64,000 nucleotides of DNA from assembly GCA_030430075.1 (NCBI GenBank), contig JAUIGN010000004.1, positions 305,604-369,603 on the forward strand, read 5' to 3'. This DNA is from a bacterium (GTDB lineage: Bacteria > Planctomycetota > Planctomycetia > Pirellulales > Pirellulaceae). The position numbers and the translations under genes were made by a program. Below, piece by piece: positions 1-8,460 of this stretch. Position 1 is the first letter of the stretch; every line of letters starts with the position of its first letter. A model generated the notes under the pieces. It ran no database searches. It worked only from the letters and a program-made list of their open reading frames with translations, and had not been told where the DNA came from.

Positions 1-2
1 CG

Positions 3-3000
3 TCCAACCAGATTCCGCGGCAGAACGTGGCACTGACGTTTACTCACACCCACTGTGCGCCAAAAGTGAACGGCGCGTCGGACAACATATTCAGCACGCC
101 GATCCCGCCCGCGCATCAAGACCACATCGATCGATACACGGGCGAACTGACCGAACATCTCGCCAGGGTCGCCCAACAGGCCGTCAGCGATTTGCGACCG
201 TCGTGGATGGAATGGGCAACCGGAAAAGTACGTTTCTCCAAGAACCGGCGGACGCCCGGCGGACCGGTCGACCAAGACCTGCCGACGCTCTTCATACGCG
301 ATGCAGAAACGGACGAGATTCGCGCGGTCTACGTCTCCTACGCCTGCCACTGTGTGACGCTTTCATTTAACCAGATCAGCGGCGATTGGGCGGGCTACGC
401 GGTCGAAGCCATCGAACGGAATCTCCCCGGCGCGATGGCGTTGGTTTCGATCGGGGCCGGGTCGGATCTGAACCCGATCCCCGGCGTGCAGGGTGACAAG
501 GTCGACGTGGCGGCCGGCCAGGGGGCCGAGATCGGGGCCGAAGTGCAGCGCCTGCTGACCCAGGAGCGCGTCGCGGTGACCGGTTCGCCGCGGGCAACGT
601 CGGCGCGCATCGAACTGCCCCTCAATGAACGGCCGACCCGCGAGCAGTTGGAAGCATTGGTCAAGAAGGGCCGTCATATCGGTTACAACGCCACCACCCA
701 ACTTGCCCGGCTGGACCGGGGCGAACCGCTGTTGGCTGCCATCGACTACCCGATTCAGACCTGGTCGTTCGGCGACAGCCTGTGCATGGTCTTCCTGGCC
801 GGCGAGGTCTGTGTCGACTACGCACTGCGATTGAAGACCGAACTTGACCATTCCCGGTTCTGGCTGAATGCTTACAGCAACGACTTTTGCTCGTACATTC
901 CCTCGGAGCGACTGGCGCGCGAGGGCCGCTATGGCGGAGGTTCGGAAACACCCTACTTCGCCTTGCCGACCACGATTGCGGCCGGCATGGAGCAACGGAT
1001 CATCGACGAGGTGCATCGCCAGGTCCCCGACGCGTTCAACGAGCCCGAGGGGACGCAGGGGGTCGCTCCAAAGACTCCCGCCGCATCGCTCGAGTGCCTT
1101 TCGACGCACGATGAATTACGCGTTGAACTGGTGGCGGCCGAGCCGTTGATCGCTGACCCGGTGGCAATCGACTTCGGCGGCGACGGCCGATTGTGGGTCG
1201 CCGAGATGTCCGACTACGGTCGCGGCGTCTATGAATCGTTCAAGCCGCACGGGCGGATCCGCTGGTTGCGTGACCAGGATGGCGACGGGCGATTCGAACA
1301 GGCGCGGACGTTTGTGAGCGGACTCCGGTTTCCAACCGACGTGAAGGTCTGGCGCGATGGCGTGTTGATTTGCGATGCGCCCGACATTCTGCTGGCCCGG
1401 GATCAAGATGGAGACGGAGTTGCCGAGTCGGTCGAGAAACTGCTATCGGGTTTTGAAGTGCGGAATGCCCAGGCACGTGTCAACAGTCTTCGGTGGGGAC
1501 TCGACAACTGGCTGTATGGATCCTGCGGCCTGTTCGGCGGCAAGATCACCAGTTACCTGACAGGCGCCGAGGTCGACCTCACCAGTCGCGACTTTCGTTT
1601 CCACCCCGATACGGGCGCCATCGAGGCGGTTGCGGGGCGAACCCAGCAAGGACGCTGCCGAAATGATTGGGGCGATTGGTTCGGGTGTTCGAACGGGACC
1701 CTGATTCGGCACTACCCGAACGACGCCCGCTACGCCGGACGCAATCCGTTTGCCGCTCCGGCGCCTGCCGCGGCCAGTGTCGCCGACGCCAATGCCTCCA
1801 CCTTGTACCCACCTCCGGACCTGGTGCGGTTCGAGCTATCCGGAGCACCCGGGAAAGCAACCTCGGCGTGTGGGCTGGGGATTTATCGTGATTCGCTGCT
1901 CGGAGCCGCGTACCTGGGGAATGCGTTTACCTGCGAGCCGGTGCATCAACTGGTCCATCGCACGGTGTTGGAGCCCGCCGGTCTGCGGTTCGCCGGTCGC
2001 CGGGCGGAGAACGAGCAGCAGACGGAATTCCTCCGCTCGACGGACCAGTGGTTCCGCCCGGTCCAAATGCGGACCGGTCCGGACGGTGCCATCTGGGTTG
2101 TCGACATGTATCGCTATGTCATCGAACATGCTCGGTGGATTCCCCAGGCGACGTTGGCCCGGCTGAACGTCTACGCCGGCCAGGGGCGAGGGCGCATCTA
2201 CCGTATCCTGCCGAGCGAAAACCGCGACCCGCGGCAACCGGCGAACTTCGACGAACTCTCCAACCGGGAACTCGTACTTCAGCTTGATCAATCGAATGGC
2301 ATCTTGCGTGACCTGGCGCATCAAACGCTGTTGTGGCGGAACGCGGGGGACGTTGCCAAGGAATTGATCCAACTGGCAACGTCTGGCGAGCGGCCGCTAT
2401 CGCGAATTCACGCCATGGCGATCCTCGACGCGCTCGGCCGACTTGAACCGGCCGTGCTGCTCGCCGCGGTCGCGTCCGAGCACCCCGAAGTGGCCCGCCA
2501 CGCGATACGTCTGGCGGAGCCGAGACTCGACGATCATGGCGAACTGTTGGCGGCGGTGATTGGCCGAGCAACGGACGCTGAGGTGCGCGTGCGCCGGCAA
2601 GTCGCCTGGTCGCTGGGAAGTTGCGACGACCCCAGGGCGGCTGCGGCGTTGGCCGGCATTCTGGCCCAGGATGGCGGAGATGTCGATGCGCGGGCAGTCG
2701 TCATCAGTTCCCTTGCCGATCACAATGTCGCCGACGTGCTGGCCGCATTCCGCCATCTTCCCGATTCGGGACACAAGTCGCGCGAGCTACGCGAGTTGGC
2801 GGCGTTGGCCGTACGGTTGGGCGATCCCGCGGCCATTCCGGCAGTCTTGGCCGACTTTCTACCGGCGGACTCCGAAGGTCCTTCATCTCGGACGACCTTG
2901 GACGACTCGGTAAAGACCGTGATCGCGATTCTCGACGCGGCAGACGCCAGGAGCCCGGCGGGCTTGGCGGCGAATCAGAAATCATTTCCTGCCAGTAGTT

Positions 3001-4808
3001 GTCGCCGGGTTCAGGACATCTATCTGGCAGCTCGGCAGGTCGCGGCGCGGCCAGACGCCACGGAACCGCAATGGCGCCTCGCGCTCGACCTGCTTGGCAG
3101 GCGCCGAGGGCCCGTGACCGCGGCGCTGTTGGAGAGCGATGATCCGCAGGTGGCGGAAGCGGTTGGAGAAGCGCAGACACGGCGGCTGCTGGCTTCGCTG
3201 GTGTCAGCCAGGAGGACCGCGGATTTGCAGCAGGCGGCAGTCGAGGCCCTTACCAACACCGGTGGGGAACAAGCGGCCGAACGGTTGCTCGGCCGATTTG
3301 GCTCGGTCGGGACCGCCACGCGCGGCATCATGTTGGACGCGCTCCTCAGCCGTCCGGCGTGGACTCGCCGGCTGCTGCAGGAATTTGCGACCGGGACGTT
3401 GCGGACCGCCATCTTGGATGCCGGTCGCCGGCAAAGGTTGTTGACCCACGCAGACGCGAACATTCGTCAAGAGGCGGCGGTCCTGCTTCGCCCGCAAGGG
3501 ACGTCGACCCGGAGCGACGTCGTCAAGTCGTTTTCCGCGGCCCTCGATCTGAGCGGAGACGTCGCTCGGGGACGTGACGTTTTCAGAAAGACGTGCTCGA
3601 CATGCCATCGAGCTGAAGATCACGGACATGTGGTGGGGCCGGATCTGGCGGCCCTGACGAATGATGATCCGCAATGGTTGTTGGCAACCATCCTCGATCC
3701 GAACCGGGAGGTGGATGCACGGTACATCGCCTGGAACGTCGTCCGGACGGATGGTCGAACGTTAAACGGGCTACTGGTGGAAGAGTCGGACACCGCGATC
3801 CGCCTCCGCGAAGCGGGCGGAAGAGAGCATGTGATTCTGCGCCGGGAGTTGGATGAGCTGCACTCAGCCAGCGTGTCGGTGATGCCCGAGGGTTTGGAGA
3901 AAGAGATCTCTCCTCAGGCCATGGCCGATCTGTTGGCGTACGTGACCACACTGCGGGTAGCTCGCCCGCAGCTTGCCGGCAAGGCGGGTTCACCGGCATT
4001 GCCCCGCCGGCCGCCCGAGATCGCGCCGTTTCTGCTTGACGCGACCCAGCCGCAGGCCCGTCGCGTTGAGGTGATTGATCAGCGTCCCGGAATGGGGCCG
4101 GCCATCATCGCGCTGCTGGTCGCCGATCTGCAGCGACAGGTGCCGCCGCGGGCCGATCAGCATCTTCCCTGGATCTGGCGCGTCGCCTTGGCGGTTGGCA
4201 AGCGAAACGACGGTGGCGAGATTCGCGACCTCCTCGAAGTCAGCCTGCCGCGGCCGGAACAGCCGTTGGAAGAATGGCAAGCGGTCGTGGTTGGCGGCGG
4301 AATCATCAACGGACTGACGCAGGCCGGTGACTGGCCACGAGCGCGGCTGACCGGCATCCTGTCAGGGGCACCAGAGATTGCTGCTCGTTGGCCGCGGACG
4401 CTGGAATTGGCCGCCGCCATGGCGGACGACGAAGCCGTGCGTGATGGGACCCGTTACGATGCGCTGCGCATGATCGCGTTGGCCGGCTGGGACGCGCGTG
4501 GCCCGCAACTCGTCCAGTATCTGGCGGCCGGGGCGGCCAATCAGTTGCAAATGGGCGCCGTGAGCGGACTTTCCGATATCCGGTCTCCCGAGGTCATTCA
4601 ACCGTTGATCGATGCGCTCCCGTCGCTCACCGCGCGCAACCGCAAGATCGCGCTGGAGGCGCTCACGCGAACGGAAACACGCGCTCTGGCACTGCTGGAG
4701 GCGGTCGACGACGCCCACGTCGCGGTCGACGGCAGCGAGCTTTCGATGCTGCATGAGCATGCCTCGAAAGCAGTCCGGGCTGCCGCCTCGCGCATCCTGC
4801 CGCAATAA
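3..4808 (+). CDS. Ceramidase-like / PVC-type dehydrogenase / cytochrome c fusion protein (5' end outside window)
   Basis: The frame is open to the window edge, so the N-terminus is missing; the GTG at 27 is not a believable start because the upstream codons continue the same conserved motif. Residues counted from 27: about 1-330 match neutral/alkaline ceramidase-type hydrolases (THTHCAP near the start, a YACHCVTL zinc-ligand-like segment, SGDWAGYA, GAGSDLNP). Residues 355-745 are the PVC-type membrane-bound dehydrogenase propeller (DGRLWVAEMSDYGRG, WGDWFGCSNGTLIRHYP, WVVDMYRYVIEH). HEAT-like helical repeats follow, then a cytochrome c domain with CSTCH near residue 1190, and more helical repeats to the end. 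Expected location is periplasmic or paryphoplasmic, with haem c attached; substrate unknown. Planctomycetes carry many PVC dehydrogenases, often beside carbohydrate-degradation genes. The fusion to a ceramidase-like amidase is the unusual part. The reading frame is intact to TAA at 4806. Confidence 0.88.
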   Translation, partial: SNQIPRQNVALTFTHTHCAPKVNGASDNIFSTPIPPAHQDHIDRYTGELTEHLARVAQQAVSDLRPSWMEWATGKVRFSKNRRTPGGPVDQDLPTLFIRDAETDEIRAVYVSYACHCVTLSFNQISGDWAGYAVEAIERNLPGAMALVSIGAGSDLNPIPGVQGDKVDVAAGQGAEIGAEVQRLLTQERVAVTGSPRATSARIELPLNERPTREQLEALVKKGRHIGYNATTQLARLDRGEPLLAAIDYPIQTWSFGDSLCMVFLAGEVCVDYALRLKTELDHSRFWLNAYSNDFCSYIPSERLAREGRYGGGSETPYFALPTTIAAGMEQRIIDEVHRQVPDAFNEPEGTQGVAPKTPAASLECLSTHDELRVELVAAEPLIADPVAIDFGGDGRLWVAEMSDYGRGVYESFKPHGRIRWLRDQDGDGRFEQARTFVSGLRFPTDVKVWRDGVLICDAPDILLARDQDGDGVAESVEKLLSGFEVRNAQARVNSLRWGLDNWLYGSCGLFGGKITSYLTGAEVDLTSRDFRFHPDTGAIEAVAGRTQQGRCRNDWGDWFGCSNGTLIRHYPNDARYAGRNPFAAPAPAAASVADANASTLYPPPDLVRFELSGAPGKATSACGLGIYRDSLLGAAYLGNAFTCEPVHQLVHRTVLEPAGLRFAGRRAENEQQTEFLRSTDQWFRPVQMRTGPDGAIWVVDMYRYVIEHARWIPQATLARLNVYAGQGRGRIYRILPSENRDPRQPANFDELSNRELVLQLDQSNGILRDLAHQTLLWRNAGDVAKELIQLATSGERPLSRIHAMAILDALGRLEPAVLLAAVASEHPEVARHAIRLAEPRLDDHGELLAAVIGRATDAEVRVRRQVAWSLGSCDDPRAAAALAGILAQDGGDVDARAVVISSLADHNVADVLAAFRHLPDSGHKSRELRELAALAVRLGDPAAIPAVLADFLPADSEGPSSRTTLDDSVKTVIAILDAADARSPAGLAANQKSFPASSCRRVQDIYLAARQVAARPDATEPQWRLALDLLGRRRGPVTAALLESDDPQVAEAVGEAQTRRLLASLVSARRTADLQQAAVEALTNTGGEQAAERLLGRFGSVGTATRGIMLDALLSRPAWTRRLLQEFATGTLRTAILDAGRRQRLLTHADANIRQEAAVLLRPQGTSTRSDVVKSFSAALDLSGDVARGRDVFRKTCSTCHRAEDHGHVVGPDLAALTNDDPQWLLATILDPNREVDARYIAWNVVRTDGRTLNGLLVEESDTAIRLREAGGREHVILRRELDELHSASVSVMPEGLEKEISPQAMADLLAYVTTLRVARPQLAGKAGSPALPRRPPEIAPFLLDATQPQARRVEVIDQRPGMGPAIIALLVADLQRQVPPRADQHLPWIWRVALAVGKRNDGGEIRDLLEVSLPRPEQPLEEWQAVVVGGGIINGLTQAGDWPRARLTGILSGAPEIAARWPRTLELAAAMADDEAVRDGTRYDALRMIALAGWDARGPQLVQYLAAGAANQLQMGAVSGLSDIRSPEVIQPLIDALPSLTARNRKIALEALTRTETRALALLEAVDDAHVAVDGSELSMLHEHASKAVRAAASRILPQ

Positions 4809-5009
4809 CCGCCGTCCTGCGCTACCGGCATGTCGTACGTAGCGACTGAGCCGAAGACCGTGGTTGTGAGGCATGATCGGCGGGCGCAGCCAGCCCTGAA
4901 ATGGGGAAACACAATGTCAATCCTTGGTGTAGAATTCGGGAGAGGCAGCGTCGGGCGGAGCGGAGTCGCTCGGCCGTTCAAGAAACAGAGACTCGAAGTG
5001 AGATGATCA

Positions 5010-5306
5010 ATGCCGACCTACGTCTATGAGGTGATCAACGAGGATGGATCCGGCGGTGAGCGATTCGAATTGGTTCAGCCCATGTCGGATGATCCGATTA
5101 CGCAGCACCCAGAGACGAGCCAGCCGGTGCGACGCGTCATTCAGCCTTTTCAGATCACGGGTGCCGCGTCGCTGATGCGGGCAGATCGGGCGCTGGCCGA
5201 CGACAATAAACTGGAGAAGCTGGGCTTCACGAAATATGTGAAATCCGACGACGGCAAGTACGACCGCGTGGTCGGCAAGGGAGGACCGGAGTCGATCGGC
5301 GGATAG
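5010..5306 (+). CDS. FmdB-like small protein lacking zinc-ribbon cysteines
   Basis: A 98-residue protein opening MPTYVYEVINEDGSGGERFE, which is the FmdB/CxxC-SSSS N-terminal strand pattern. The middle (MSDDPITQHPETSQPVRRV) matches the region that follows the zinc ribbon in that family, and the C-terminus (LEKLGFTKYVKSDDGKYDRV) resembles planctomycete versions. The canonical FmdB zinc ribbon has two CxxC pairs; this protein contains no cysteine, so it cannot bind zinc that way. FmdB proteins were once called regulators but their function is unsettled. Start chosen at the only ATG giving the family N-terminus; the upstream site is weak (GTGAG). It stands alone, about 200 bp after the dehydrogenase fusion and in the same direction. 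Confidence 0.8.
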   Translation: MPTYVYEVINEDGSGGERFELVQPMSDDPITQHPETSQPVRRVIQPFQITGAASLMRADRALADDNKLEKLGFTKYVKSDDGKYDRVVGKGGPESIGG

Positions 5307-5472
5307 GGGCCGCTGCGACGGCGTGATGCGGGCGGCGGCAGTGCTAGCTTCGCGACTGGCCGCGGGGCAAGAATCTTGAAACGGTCGCTGATAAGACTTA
5401 ACGGTTGTGACGATTATGCCGATTGAGTAAGGGAGTCGGTTAGATCGCGCGATCCGTATGGAGTCTTTGAAC

Positions 5473-6864
5473 ATGCGTCGAATCACGTCCCTGTGCATCG
5501 TCGTACTGAGTCTGATAGCGGCTGCGGCCACGTTGGACGTTGTCGCAGACGCCCAAGAGCGGGCGAGTCTTTCACAATGGGTGGGAAATCTTTTGAAGTC
5601 CAGGAAGCGACCTTCCGGGACAGGTCGCGACGAGGCGGTGGAGCCTGCGTCCGGCTGGACGGCGCGTCGTCCAGAGCCGAACAGTCCTGAACAGGAAGTC
5701 GCCGGCGATGGCCCAGCCGAGGCTGCGGAGCCCGTCACGGACCTGGGCGACACGTCAACAGAGCTCGAGATTCGTTACCGCAAACCGCCCCGATTCCTCT
5801 CCAGGAAACGGACTGCCGACAAGCCGGCCGCCGATCAAGCGACCGGCATTCCATATCCGCCGTTGCCACCTGCCGTCCAACCGTCCTGGGTCCATCCGCC
5901 CGTCGCACAGATCCAGGAGTCGCTCACGGCTGCGGAGGCCCTGGCGATGACTCGGACTGCGATGCTGGCCAAGCCGCTGCCGAAGCCGCTGCCGGACATG
6001 CCGGAAACCGAGGCATGGCGATCTGTCTCGTTGGCCAATGCAGAGTTCAGTCTGGATCCTGCGACGCCGGGAGCCGACAGTCGGTCGCCTGCTTCCGAGG
6101 TGCAGCAAGTGATGCATGTTGGAGCGTTGCCAATCGACGCCCCGGGCTCACTGCAGGTTGATTCGCCGGCCGACGGTGAGCGTGCGGACCGTCAGGAATC
6201 CGACCCGCGGGAAGTGGATTTTCAAGAGACTGCCACCTTAGAGACTGCTACCTTAGAGACTGCCGATCTCGTGACGGACGGTCCGGAACGAAACGGCCAG
6301 CCGGTGGCGCCTGCTGCGTCTGTCGTCGCCGGCCCCCTTGGGAACTCGGAAGCACTGCACGAGGACGGCCACCGCCATCCTGCTCGGCGTCCCAGATTTC
6401 TTCGCCCAACCGTGATTGGCAACTTGCCGGCGGAAGTCGGCAAGTCGGCTGCGATCGGAAAGACGGTTGGCGAACGGGCAGCGACAGCGTTGGAAACGCT
6501 TGCCGAACCGCTCGATGTGGTCGTCGAGGAAGTCGGTGAGGCGCCGAGCCGGGAAGTGGTCGAGCCGGTTTCGCAGCCTGAGGTGGCGCCTGTTTACCGA
6601 AAAGTGGCGGGCCGCGTCGGGGCCGTTGATGGCAAGTCGGGCATCGTCCGGGTGGATCTGGCGGAGAAAGACGTCTTGCCCGCCGGTACCAAGATTCGCG
6701 TTTATCACGAGTCCGCATCAGGCGAGAGGCGCGCGGTGCACGTTCGCGTTCTCGATTCCGTGCCGGGAGTCGCTGCCGCCAAGTTGGTTGCCGGCGAGCC
6801 CACCGATGTGATCGCCCCAGGCGATGCCACCGTCGCCTGGAAGACGGCCAACGAGCAACCATAG
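5473..6864 (+). CDS. Secreted proline/glutamate-rich protein of unknown function
   Basis: A 463-residue protein that I do not recognise. It begins with a signal-peptide-like stretch (MRRITSLCIVVLSLIAAAAT, then a likely cleavage around ADAQE). The start at 5473 is preferred over the in-frame ATG at 5458 because GGAG lies 9 bases upstream of it. The central 300 residues are low-complexity, acidic and proline-rich, with a short tandem repeat (TLETATLETADL, encoded around 6235-6265). The last ~90 residues look folded (VAGRVGAVDGKSGIVRVDLAEK, then LPAGTKIRVYHES), resembling a small beta-barrel, and may be the functional module. It is probably exported and disordered in the middle. Convergent with the response-regulator gene downstream. 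Confidence 0.7.
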   Translation: MRRITSLCIVVLSLIAAAATLDVVADAQERASLSQWVGNLLKSRKRPSGTGRDEAVEPASGWTARRPEPNSPEQEVAGDGPAEAAEPVTDLGDTSTELEIRYRKPPRFLSRKRTADKPAADQATGIPYPPLPPAVQPSWVHPPVAQIQESLTAAEALAMTRTAMLAKPLPKPLPDMPETEAWRSVSLANAEFSLDPATPGADSRSPASEVQQVMHVGALPIDAPGSLQVDSPADGERADRQESDPREVDFQETATLETATLETADLVTDGPERNGQPVAPAASVVAGPLGNSEALHEDGHRHPARRPRFLRPTVIGNLPAEVGKSAAIGKTVGERAATALETLAEPLDVVVEEVGEAPSREVVEPVSQPEVAPVYRKVAGRVGAVDGKSGIVRVDLAEKDVLPAGTKIRVYHESASGERRAVHVRVLDSVPGVAAAKLVAGEPTDVIAPGDATVAWKTANEQP

Positions 6865-6992
6865 CCGGCAGTTTGGGGCAGGGAAACGAGCGGCTCGCGC
6901 CATCCGCGAAGCGGCGCGGGCCGGCAGGCGTTGCGGCCTGCAGTCAGCACCCAGATCCGTCTCGACCATAACCGTGGGCAACCCAACGCGCC

Positions 6993-7499
6993 TTACGACT
7001 CGGATCGGAACGAACCAGTCCGCCGCGCGTCGCTGCGCCGTCGCATACCAAGTCCGGAGGGGCGGGGCAGGCTGGCCGGTTCATGGCGGCTGATCCGCGA
7101 CTGCACCAGGTGCGGCATCCAGAGCGCTTTTCCCACCAGCTCAATCAACACGTCGGGATCGAACGGCTTGCGCAAGTAGTAGGCGCCTCCTGCTTCATGC
7201 GAACGGCGGATGATATCGGGTGCCTGTGCGCTCGAGACGTAAAGCACGGGCACGTCTTCATTCCCCGGTTCCTTACGCAGCTCCTTGCACAATTCCAGGC
7301 CGCTCTGCTCCTGCACACGAACATCGCAAATGAGCAGATCGAGGTTGAGTGCCCGGGCGGCCTTGAAGGCGGCTTCGGGATTTCGGGCACAGTGGCATTC
7401 GTAGCCGGCCATATCCAACGTGGCGGCCACGCCTGTCAAGGCGAGTGCATCCTCGTCGACGATGAGGATGACGGCAGGATCTTGCGGCATGGTGTACAT
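6993..7499 (-). CDS. Single-domain response regulator (receiver domain)
   Basis: A 168-residue protein consisting of a CheY-like receiver domain plus a short basic tail. Visible residues: acidic pocket D15-E16-D17 in ILIVDEDA, phospho-acceptor D59 in LLICDVRVQEQSGLEL, conserved S89 in YVSSAQ and K111 in YLRKPF. There is no output domain, so signalling would be by protein-protein interaction. The open frame extends upstream to 7727, but start 7499 is chosen because GGAG sits 8 bases before that ATG and the receiver fold begins directly after it. No histidine kinase lies in the window, so the partner is unknown. The final 35 residues (PRPSGLGMRRRSDARRTGS and so on) are basic and probably disordered. 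Confidence 0.88.
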   Translation of the reverse strand: MYTMPQDPAVILIVDEDALALTGVAATLDMAGYECHCARNPEAAFKAARALNLDLLICDVRVQEQSGLELCKELRKEPGNEDVPVLYVSSAQAPDIIRRSHEAGGAYYLRKPFDPDVLIELVGKALWMPHLVQSRISRHEPASLPRPSGLGMRRRSDARRTGSFRSES

Positions 7500-7748
7500 G
7501 GTGACTTTCTCCGGGAAAGCGGCGTGATTCGGTCGCCGCTCCCTCGGCACGTCGTACGAACAGCAAAATCCATCTCCACATCCACTTTCGACACGCAGCA
7601 CCACAGCCAATAAAAAAACTTTCACCATCTCGCCTATCCAGAACAACCTGCACAACCGCATGCTGGTCGCGCGCCGCATCGCGCGCGGCGGGCTCGGCTG
7701 GTCTAGTCGAGTCGCAGCATCCGCCAATGGACCCGCCGTCGCGGCGGC

Positions 7749-8138
7749 TCATTGCCAGTAGGGCGCCTTGTCCGGAACCACCCAGCGGATCCCGCCGCGC
7801 GGGTCGGGGACATCTCCCTGGTAGCGGGGAATCACGTGAATGTGAACGTGGGGCACGGTCTGCCCGGCAGCCAAACCGTCATTGAGGCCGATGTTGAAGC
7901 CATCCGGTTGATGCTCTTCCTTCAACCGCTCACGCACCCGTTCGACAAGATCCCACAAGGCCAACTGTTCGTGCCGCGGCAGTTCAAACAAGGTTGCCAC
8001 GTGCTGGCGGGGGATAACCAACGTATGCCCCTGGGATACCGGGTAGCCATCCTGGATCGCAAATGCCGTTTCCGTCATCAGCACCACGTAGTTGTCCTCG
8101 CGGTCACAGAAGGGGCAGCTGGTTGGTTGTTGGTTCAC
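7749..8138 (-). CDS. HIT-family nucleotide hydrolase/transferase
   Basis: A 129-residue histidine-triad protein. The catalytic triad H97-V-H99-I-H101 followed by VIPRY is intact; H101 corresponds to the nucleophilic histidine that forms the nucleotidyl intermediate. An N-terminal SCPFC motif (C8, C11) with a downstream histidine suggests the zinc-bound form seen in many bacterial HIT proteins. Family members hydrolyse dinucleoside polyphosphates or nucleoside phosphoramidates in the cytoplasm; the substrate here cannot be read from sequence. It lies about 250 bases upstream of the response regulator on the same strand and 322 bases after the large ATPase gene, so co-transcription is possible but not shown. 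Confidence 0.92.
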   Translation of the reverse strand: MNQQPTSCPFCDREDNYVVLMTETAFAIQDGYPVSQGHTLVIPRQHVATLFELPRHEQLALWDLVERVRERLKEEHQPDGFNIGLNDGLAAGQTVPHVHIHVIPRYQGDVPDPRGGIRWVVPDKAPYWQ

Positions 8139-8332
8139 GATGGCACCTCATTGGTTGGCGATTTCCAGGATCGCAGCGACGCTCGAACATGAAACGAACA
8201 AAGGTTTCGTGAAAAGGGAGCAAACCCCAGCCGCGAAAACGGTCCAGGCAGGTGACCGGTGCGCCGAACGTGGCACGGTTGACGCCACGAGTGGTCGTGC
8301 CGGCTTCTGGTTCGCTTGGCGTATCACGGCAG

Positions 8333-8365
8333 CGTGGGCTAACACCCAACGGCAAATGAATGATT
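8333..8365 (-). repeat. Dispersed ~30-bp intergenic repeat, family II
   Basis: Read on the minus strand it gives ATTCATTTGCCGTTGGGTGT followed by TAGCCCACG. Related copies lie at 17126-17155 and twice at 63702-63764. It sits in the 322-bp gap between the AAA+ ATPase and HIT genes, where nothing else is visible. Confidence 0.6.
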
Positions 8366-8460
8366 CAGGTCAGCCGCCAGTGTAGCGGAGCCGACCGAGC
8401 GTGGGAAACTGGTGCTCGATTCCGGCCCGTTTTCGTGGCCGGGCCGCCTGCCGTCACGGG

